A model generated the notes under the pieces. The model made no database searches, was not told the DNA's origin, and was given only the letters and a program-made list of their open reading frames with translations. From assembly GCF_025566965.1 (NCBI RefSeq), contig NZ_JAOQJL010000018.1, forward strand, positions 1-64,000: a stretch of 64,000 nucleotides of DNA. Direction: 5' to 3'. Position 1 is the stretch's first letter. Every line of letters starts with the position of its first letter. The DNA is from Blautia_A ammoniilytica. GTDB taxonomy: Bacteria > Bacillota > Clostridia > Lachnospirales > Lachnospiraceae. This document shows, piece by piece, positions 58,305 to 64,000 of this stretch. The translations under genes and the position numbers were made by a program.

Positions 58305-59692
58305 TGAAAGCAGAATATAAAAGAGATATGAATCATAATTATCTGATTCTTTATCAGGAGGAGCCGGTGGACACTGCCTCCTATCAGGTGAGAATGCTGG
58401 TTGGGAATGTGATTCCATCTGTGCTGAAGTGCCGGATGCAGGGAGTGGACGGACAATTGATGGTTTATTATGATATTACATCCAGGCAGCCGCTGGCGTC
58501 TTTGTTTGAGGATAAGAAACTGAATCATGAAGACCTGCGGCTGGTTTTTGGAGGTTTTATCCAGGTAATGGAGGAAATGTCAGAATATCTTCTGAATCCG
58601 GGAAGACTGGTGTTGCAGCCGGAATACATGTATGTGGATCTGGAAAAAAGAGAATTATTCTTCTGCTATTTGCCTGGGTATGAAAAAGATATAAGGATTC
58701 AGTTTCAGTGTCTTACTGAGTATATTCTTCCCAGATTGGATCATGAGGATTCACAGGCAGTAATGCTTGGATATGGTATTTATCGCAGGGCACTGGAGGA
58801 TAGTTTTCACCTGGAGCATATCAAAGAAGAATTGTTCCGTAAACGCAGTGATGAAGACGTCGTTATAAAGCAGGAAGTAAAGGACAGTGGGGTATGGAAA
58901 GAAGATCCGAAAAGTGCAAAGATTCCGGAGGGGAAAGATCTGTGGATGGAAGATGGATCTGCAGGGATGCAGGCGGAAACTCTGTTAGCACAAAGCAGGA
59001 CAAATAAAAGGAATCAAAATAGGAAAAGTGTGGAAAACAGAAAAAAAGACACAGAAAAACGGGAAATACCATGGAAAGAAATAGGGGGCTGCATGACAGG
59101 GGCTGGCGTAGGCCTTCTTATCCTGGCTGCCAGAATCTGGGGATATCTGCCGCAGATTCCGTTTTGGCTGCTTCTTAGCGTGATGGTGAGCTTTATGGGG
59201 ATCGGAACATTAGTCGCCGTACTTTTGGAGCGAAAAGAAACCAGAAATGCTGAAATTGTATATAACCAAAGATCAACACCTATGCAGAAATCAGAAGACA
59301 GTTTTTCACAGGTTGGCAGTGTGGGAGCTAAAGGAGAAGATAATGAATTACTTGGAGAAACTGTGGTTTTGTCTTCCGGAAATGTATATGGCCCGTCTAC
59401 TTTGGTGAGTAAAGAGCCAGGGGAACTGGCAACCATCTACCTGAATGAGGATCTGACAGTAATCGGAAAACTGGAAAATGCTGCAGATGCAGTGATCAAT
59501 CTTCCTACTGTCAGCAGAATGCATGCCAAGATCAGAAAAAGAGAAGGGGAGTATTATCTGACAGACCTGAATTCCAGAAATGGGACGGCTGTAAATGGGC
59601 AGATGCTGAAACCAGAGGAGGATTATCTTTTGCAGGATCAGGACGAGGTGGATTTTGCACAGGCAAGATATATTTTTATTAAAATCGGATAA
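58301..59692 (+). CDS. DUF6382-like protein with C-terminal FHA domain
   Basis: 463 residues from ATG 58301 after AAAGGAGCC. Residues 1-190 match the DUF6382 type found with clostridial tad genes. Residues 200-270 are charged and variable, two membrane segments lie near 270-310, and the last 90 residues are an FHA domain (LTVIGKLENAADAVINLPTVSRMHAKI..LTDLNSRNGTAVNG). FHA domains bind phospho-threonine, so pilus assembly may answer to a Ser/Thr kinase. Confidence 0.78.
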   Translation: MMKAEYKRDMNHNYLILYQEEPVDTASYQVRMLVGNVIPSVLKCRMQGVDGQLMVYYDITSRQPLASLFEDKKLNHEDLRLVFGGFIQVMEEMSEYLLNPGRLVLQPEYMYVDLEKRELFFCYLPGYEKDIRIQFQCLTEYILPRLDHEDSQAVMLGYGIYRRALEDSFHLEHIKEELFRKRSDEDVVIKQEVKDSGVWKEDPKSAKIPEGKDLWMEDGSAGMQAETLLAQSRTNKRNQNRKSVENRKKDTEKREIPWKEIGGCMTGAGVGLLILAARIWGYLPQIPFWLLLSVMVSFMGIGTLVAVLLERKETRNAEIVYNQRSTPMQKSEDSFSQVGSVGAKGEDNELLGETVVLSSGNVYGPSTLVSKEPGELATIYLNEDLTVIGKLENAADAVINLPTVSRMHAKIRKREGEYYLTDLNSRNGTAVNGQMLKPEEDYLLQDQDEVDFAQARYIFIKIG

Positions 59693-59707
59693 AAAGCAAA
59701 GAGCTAT

Positions 59708-59736
59708 TTGACGCGGCAGAGAAACATAGCTATAAT
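59708..59736 (+). promoter_or_regulatory. Sigma-A promoter of the AAA+ ATPase gene
   Basis: TTGACG (59708-59713) and TATAAT (59731-59736), 17-bp spacing. It starts a new unit downstream of the tad operon. Confidence 0.75.
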
Positions 59737-59800
59737 TGCAACTATCTAGTACAGTGGATGCGGAATGGTTACATATAATTCATATCAAAGGAGGATCACC

Positions 59801-61291
59801 ATGCCGGTTTTTGATTTTAATAATACGTCTGAACAGACAGAAATGGTTCAAAGTGAGTGTACGTATACGGTTTTTTATTCAGATGAGACAGAGGCTACAC
59901 CTGAAAAGCCCATGCTGGTTTTAGATAATAAAGAGAGGCAATGGAAGCATCATTCCTGTGGATATTTTACAAATCCGGGGAAAAGGACTTCTTTTGAATT
60001 TAAAGAAGATGAGGGTGTTTTCTGCACAGATATTCTGAAAATAGATGCAAGATTTGTAAGCCTTTTAAAATGGCTGGGAGAAAATCATATTAATGTAAGG
60101 CTTTCCGGAGAGAATCAGGAAGATGGATATGCAGTTTACAGGATTCGTGAGATCGCGTTTGGAGGCGGAACAAAGCTGTCGGCAGAGGATGGTTTTCTTC
60201 AATTTATGATCGGAAGACTCCTGGCCAGCAACGCACCTGCACAGGAACAGGAAGATGAGGATGCAGTTGAAGATGGCGATGAGATGAAGCTCACCAGTAT
60301 TCAGAGTATTACAGATTTTATGAACTGTGCAGGGAAAACACTGCCTGATAATATACGGTTGTGGGCAAGGAGAAATTTGGCAGTGGCACGTTCCCATGAA
60401 GTATCACAGGAAGAACGCAGGCATGCACAACGCGCATTGTCTATTATGATGAATATTCAGTGGAAGAGTAATTATTTTGCTCCCATTGATCCTGATGAGG
60501 CAAGAAAGATCCTGGATGAAGAATTGTATGGTATGGAAAGGGTAAAGCAGAGAATTATTGAGACGATCATACAGATCAACCGGACTCATACACTTCCCGC
60601 ATATGGACTTTTACTGGTAGGGCCTGCAGGAACCGGCAAATCCCAGATCGCATATGCAGTAGCACGTATTTTGAAGCTTCCCTGGACAACTCTGGATATG
60701 AGTTCCATTAATGATCCGGAGCAGCTGACAGGAAGTTCACGTATTTATGCAAATGCGAAGCCGGGGATTATTATGGAGGCCTTTTCGGCGGCAGGAGAAT
60801 CAAATCTTGTATTTATCATCAATGAACTGGATAAGGCTTCTGCCGGGAAAGGAAATGGCAATCCTGCAGATGTGCTTTTAACTTTGCTGGACAATCTGGG
60901 CTTTACGGATAATTATATGGAGTGTATGGTTCCTACGGTGGGCGTATATCCTATTGCAACTGCAAATGATAAAGATCAGATCAGTGCACCGCTGATGTCC
61001 CGCTTTGCAGTGATCGAGCTTCCTGATTATACTCCGGAAGAAAAGAAAGTGATCTTTTCACGGTTTGCGCTTCCAAAAGTATTGAAGCGTATGGGATTGA
61101 AAGAACAGGAATGTGTGATCAGTGAGGCCGGATTAGAGGCAGTTGTTGAGAAGTATGCAGATACAACCGGTATCCGTGATCTTGAGCAGGCTGCAGAGCA
61201 TATTGCGGCGAATGCACTGTATCAGATCGAAGTAGACCATGTAAAGTCAGTAGTCTTTGACAGGGATATGGTAAGAGAGCTTCTTTCTTGA
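59801..61291 (+). CDS. AAA+ ATPase, Lon-like central domain
   Basis: 496 residues from ATG 59801 after AAAGGAGGATCACC. The N-terminal 200 residues are unassigned. The AAA+ core has Walker A GPAGTGKSQ near 288, Walker B LVFIINELDKAS near 340, and TANDKDQISAPLMSRFAVIEL as sensor and Arg-finger region. It resembles the Lon ATPase core but has no protease domain after it, so it is a chaperone- or MoxR-like remodelling factor of unknown client. Confidence 0.75.
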   Translation: MPVFDFNNTSEQTEMVQSECTYTVFYSDETEATPEKPMLVLDNKERQWKHHSCGYFTNPGKRTSFEFKEDEGVFCTDILKIDARFVSLLKWLGENHINVRLSGENQEDGYAVYRIREIAFGGGTKLSAEDGFLQFMIGRLLASNAPAQEQEDEDAVEDGDEMKLTSIQSITDFMNCAGKTLPDNIRLWARRNLAVARSHEVSQEERRHAQRALSIMMNIQWKSNYFAPIDPDEARKILDEELYGMERVKQRIIETIIQINRTHTLPAYGLLLVGPAGTGKSQIAYAVARILKLPWTTLDMSSINDPEQLTGSSRIYANAKPGIIMEAFSAAGESNLVFIINELDKASAGKGNGNPADVLLTLLDNLGFTDNYMECMVPTVGVYPIATANDKDQISAPLMSRFAVIELPDYTPEEKKVIFSRFALPKVLKRMGLKEQECVISEAGLEAVVEKYADTTGIRDLEQAAEHIAANALYQIEVDHVKSVVFDRDMVRELLS

Positions 61292-61389
61292 GAGATAATA
61301 TTGTAGCGATACAATTTTATTGACTGATAATTTTTTTGCGTTTTATGTGCAAATTTAGAGAATTTTTTGTATCCGCAGGTTTGAAGATA

Positions 61390-61398
61390 TGCTATAAT
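61390..61398 (+). promoter_or_regulatory. Extended -10 promoter before the rhomboid gene
   Basis: TG-C-TATAAT (61390-61398), 20 bases upstream of the start codon; a -35 is weak. The rest of the gap 61292-61417 is A/T-rich without a gene. Confidence 0.5.
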
Positions 61399-61417
61399 GC
61401 TTAAGTAGGGAAATTAG

Positions 61418-62038
61418 ATGAAAGATGAATTGAAAAAAATGCCTGTAACAGCGTGCCTGATATTGGTGAATCTGATCGTATTTTTGATCACAGATTTTAC
61501 AGGTGGTACAGAGAACACAGTTCATATGATCGCCTGTGGAGCCGGTTATGGTCCATTAATAACAGGCGCAGGGGAATGGTATAGGGTGTTTACATCTATG
61601 TTCCTTCATTTTGGAATTTCACATCTGGCTAATAATATGCTGGTTTTGTTTGTCCTTGGACAGCGCCTGGAGCCTGCAGTTGGAGGAGTAAGGTATCTGC
61701 TTATTTATCTCCTGTCTGGCTTTGGAGGGAATGTGATTTCTTTGGAATTGGAAATGAAAAGCAGTAATTATGCAGTTTCTGCAGGGGCTTCAGGAGCTGT
61801 ATTCGGAGTGATGGGAGCCATGATTTATGTAATTCTGCGTAATAAGGGAAGGGTGGCTGATCTTTCCATTAAAAAGATGATGATCATGGCGGCCTTTTCT
61901 CTATATTTCGGCTTTACAAGTACAGGGGTGGACAATGCTGCTCATGTGGGCGGTTTGATTTGTGGCTTCTTGGCAGCTTTGCTGTTATATCATCCAGGGA
62001 AAGGGACAGTAAGGATGATACGGAAGACCGAGCCCTGA
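61418..62038 (+). CDS. Rhomboid-family intramembrane serine protease
   Basis: 206 residues with six membrane segments. Active-site Ser in SAGASGAVFG (near 128) and His in DNAAHVGGLICG (near 176); the conserved WYRVFTSMFLHFGISHLANNM block is present. Substrates unknown. Its end overlaps the convergent kinase gene by 49 bases. Confidence 0.88.
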   Translation: MKDELKKMPVTACLILVNLIVFLITDFTGGTENTVHMIACGAGYGPLITGAGEWYRVFTSMFLHFGISHLANNMLVLFVLGQRLEPAVGGVRYLLIYLLSGFGGNVISLELEMKSSNYAVSAGASGAVFGVMGAMIYVILRNKGRVADLSIKKMMIMAAFSLYFGFTSTGVDNAAHVGGLICGFLAALLLYHPGKGTVRMIRKTEP

Positions 62039-62676
62039 TCAGGAGAACTTTCGAGATCGATCCTGCCTCCGTGAGCTTCTACAATTTCTTTTGTAACAGC
62101 AAGTCCAAGCCCGCTGCCTGTGGACTTGAAGGTGATGAAGGGTGAAAAAATATCTTTTTGTACTTCAGGAGGGATACCACATCCGTTGTCCATGACAGAA
62201 ATACAGACAGCTTGTGCACTGGCATGGACACGGAAGGTAATCTTGCCTCCAGAGGAAGGAACTGCTTCCTGTGCATTACGCAAAAGATTCAGAATCGCCT
62301 GTCTGAGCTTGATTCGGTCAACTGGAAGTATGGGAAGGTTGTCAGGGCAATCCGCTGCAAAGTTAATGCCAAGATAATCGAAAGTAGGTTTTACCGAGGA
62401 AATAATGGAAGACAGATAAGAACTCAGGTCTGTAAGTTCCAGTTTGATATGCCCGGCATTGCTGTAGCAGGACAGATCATTCAGAAGCTCTCTTATATAT
62501 TCCATATTTTCCATAATCTCTTCCCATTCCTGATAATCTGCAAGTTCCGGATGAGTGGATACCATCAGAAGCAGTTCGCTGTTGATCAGAGAAATGGGAT
62601 TTCGTATTTCGTGAGAAAATTTTGACAGTGTAAGCCGAAAATGGTTTTTTAACTGTTCGGTAGTGGTATTTGTCAT
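61990..62676 (-). CDS. Cytosolic sensor histidine kinase
   Basis: 228 residues, start after GAGGTGATAAT. H-box SKFSHEIRNPISLINSE (His near 22), N-box ILNLLRNAQEAV, G1 VMDNGCGIP and G2 STGSGLGLAVTKEIVEAHGG. There is no membrane segment or input domain and no response regulator beside it, so it is an orphan of the Spo0-type kinase kind or takes signals through partners. Confidence 0.85.
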   Translation of the reverse strand: MTNTTTEQLKNHFRLTLSKFSHEIRNPISLINSELLLMVSTHPELADYQEWEEIMENMEYIRELLNDLSCYSNAGHIKLELTDLSSYLSSIISSVKPTFDYLGINFAADCPDNLPILPVDRIKLRQAILNLLRNAQEAVPSSGGKITFRVHASAQAVCISVMDNGCGIPPEVQKDIFSPFITFKSTGSGLGLAVTKEIVEAHGGRIDLESSPDQGSVFRIILTVPFPG

Positions 62677-62907
62677 ATTATCACCTCAATTGGAAGTGTA
62701 TCATGGTAATACTCTGACAGCAAGCAATATCGTAGTAAAAATATCGAGATAATCCGACATTTACGAATGATTCCTGACAAAGATACTGATTTGTTTCTCA
62801 TTATCTACAGAGTGGGGGTCACGGCATAGCTGATGTATGCATAGAGAGGCTATATAGTCTGGAATGCATTTCATTATACATAAAGAAAATAACAGGAGGA
62901 ATGAAAG

Positions 62908-63312
62908 ATGGAAACGTGTATTTTTTGTAAGATCGCAAATGGCGAGATACCGGCTGCAACATTGTATGAGGATGAGGATTTTCGTGTGATCCTGGACCTG
63001 GGACCTGCAAGTAAAGGACATTCTCTGATCATTCCCAAGAGTCATGTGGCTAATATTTATGAGATACCGGATGAACTTGCTGCAAAAGCAATGCTCCTGG
63101 CAAAAAAAATGGCAGGTAAACTGACAGACGCTCTTGACTGTGACGGATTTAATATTGTACAGAATAATGGAGAAGCTGCAGGTCAGACTGTTTTTCATTT
63201 CCACATGCATTTGATTCCAAGATATAAAGATGATCATGCGGGAGTAACATGGACGCCTGGAACTTTGACTGATGAAGTAAAAGAAGAAATACTGGCAAAA
63301 ATCAGAGGTTGA
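62908..63312 (+). CDS. HIT-family hydrolase
   Basis: 134 residues after AGGAGGAATGAAAG. CIFCKIANGEIPAATLYEDEDF at the start and the histidine triad HFHMHLIPR near 97. HIT proteins hydrolyse nucleoside phosphoramidates and similar compounds. The 231-base gap 62677-62907 before it holds no gene. Confidence 0.9.
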   Translation: METCIFCKIANGEIPAATLYEDEDFRVILDLGPASKGHSLIIPKSHVANIYEIPDELAAKAMLLAKKMAGKLTDALDCDGFNIVQNNGEAAGQTVFHFHMHLIPRYKDDHAGVTWTPGTLTDEVKEEILAKIRG

Positions 63313-63355
63313 TAGAGCACATCTATGGGATGGCTGATCAGAACAGGACAAGTAT

Positions 63356-63883
63356 ATGAATAATGCGGAATTCCAGGAATTTTACGAAAAATACTATGAA
63401 TTCTCAACAAGGATAGCAAATAAGATTGTAAAGAGTCATGTTGTTGCGGAAGATATCAGCCAGGAAACATTTTTTAATTTATACAAGATCAAAGATGCTC
63501 TGGATTGCAGCAGTGAACTTAGGCTGCAAGGATTGGTCGCCAAAGCTGCTGTAAATAAAGCAAGAGATTATCTGAGGAAAAATTACACAAAACGGGAAAT
63601 CTTTCAGATGGACCAGATTGGACAGGAGAAATACCTGGAATCTGTGGAGGATCAATTCCTTGATGTGGAGAAAAAGAAGTACATGTTCAAGGCACTTGAA
63701 AACCTCAGAAAGAAAAATAAAAAGAATTATGAGATTTATGTTGCAATAAAAATCCTGGATATTCCTCCTGAAAGGGTTGCCTTGGTATACAAGATGTCAA
63801 AAAATAATGTAAACAACCGTATTTACAGGACAAAACAATGGTTGATGGAAGAATATACCAGGATTTATGATAGTTTCGGCTGA
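63356..63883 (+). CDS. Sigma-70-like factor (ECF type)
   Basis: 175 residues. Region 2-like start (FQEFYEKYYEFSTRIANKIVKSHVVAEDISQETFFNLYKIKD) and region 4-like end (ALENLRKKNKKNYEIYVAIKILDIPPERVALVYKMSKNNVNNRIYRTKQWL). No anti-sigma gene is visible next to it within the window. Confidence 0.75.
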   Translation: MNNAEFQEFYEKYYEFSTRIANKIVKSHVVAEDISQETFFNLYKIKDALDCSSELRLQGLVAKAAVNKARDYLRKNYTKREIFQMDQIGQEKYLESVEDQFLDVEKKKYMFKALENLRKKNKKNYEIYVAIKILDIPPERVALVYKMSKNNVNNRIYRTKQWLMEEYTRIYDSFG

Positions 63884-64000
63884 TCAGGCAATACAGCTTT
63901 CGATGATGGAAACGATCTGGTTGATAGAATCTAACTGCTTGCTGCTTTGCATAGCTTCAATGTAGGAATTGCGGTTCTCATATAATTTACGGATGGAATC
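63884..64000 (-). CDS. 3' end of a leftward gene, possibly murG
   Basis: The last 38 codons (DSIRKLYENRNSYIEAMQSS..) before a TGA. The helix pattern resembles the end of MurG-type glycosyltransferases, but the catalytic parts lie outside the window, so this is only a suggestion. Confidence 0.4.
   Translation of the reverse strand, partial: DSIRKLYENRNSYIEAMQSSKQLDSINQIVSIIESCIA

Overview
The window is a chromosome segment of a Gram-positive, low-to-mid GC anaerobe, most likely a Lachnospiraceae-type Clostridia. The pointers are strong AGGAGG ribosome binding sites, sigma-A type promoters, a GAAC-N4-GTTC SOS box, and a tad pilus locus of the clostridial kind (Flp1-like pilin, DUF5702-like protein, DUF6382/FHA-like protein). 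The species cannot be fixed from the sequence.

Host left arm (1-2758): the start of a leftward gene behind an SOS-type promoter, then a promoter with a three-hairpin leader, then tadV, tadZ and the first two thirds of tadA. Host right arm (52556-64000): the rest of tadA, tadB, tadC, an Flp1-like pilin, a DUF5702-like protein, two TadE-like pseudopilins around a second prepilin peptidase, an FHA protein, an AAA+ ATPase, a rhomboid protease, a cytosolic histidine kinase, a HIT protein, a sigma-70-like factor, and the end of a leftward gene that may be murG.

Between them is an apparently complete contractile-tailed prophage of about 49.8 kb (2757-52555), inserted inside tadA by a large serine recombinase. 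Joining the flanks at a shared GA dinucleotide restores an intact 398-residue TadA, so the pilus motor gene is broken only while the phage is integrated.

Prophage layout: integrase, an unknown protein and a CI-like repressor face left; opposed consensus promoters share three 17-bp operator-like repeats. A long rightward early region follows: membrane SleB-like hydrolase, a helicase in two pieces, two SANT/Myb-like proteins, many small zinc-ribbon proteins, an SSB-like protein, a primase-helicase, an iteron-rich putative origin, an HD protein, a VRR-NUC nuclease, an ASCH protein and a late activator. Then comes a strange T-depleted stretch, a probable late promoter with a short terminated transcript, and the late genes: ParB-methyltransferase, terminase, portal, protease, Mu gpT-like capsid, connectors, sheath, tube, frameshifted tail chaperone, tape measure, P2-like baseplate, tail fibre, holin and a three-part endolysin. 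A leftward cassette of small genes closes the prophage.

The most notable system is a diversity-generating retroelement (DGR) at 46467-48168. The 3' end of the tail-fibre gene is a variable repeat, a template repeat lies 259 bp downstream, and a reverse transcriptase gene follows. All ten differences in the 110-bp core fall at template adenines. It would let the phage vary its receptor-binding tip. No avd accessory gene is visible nearby.
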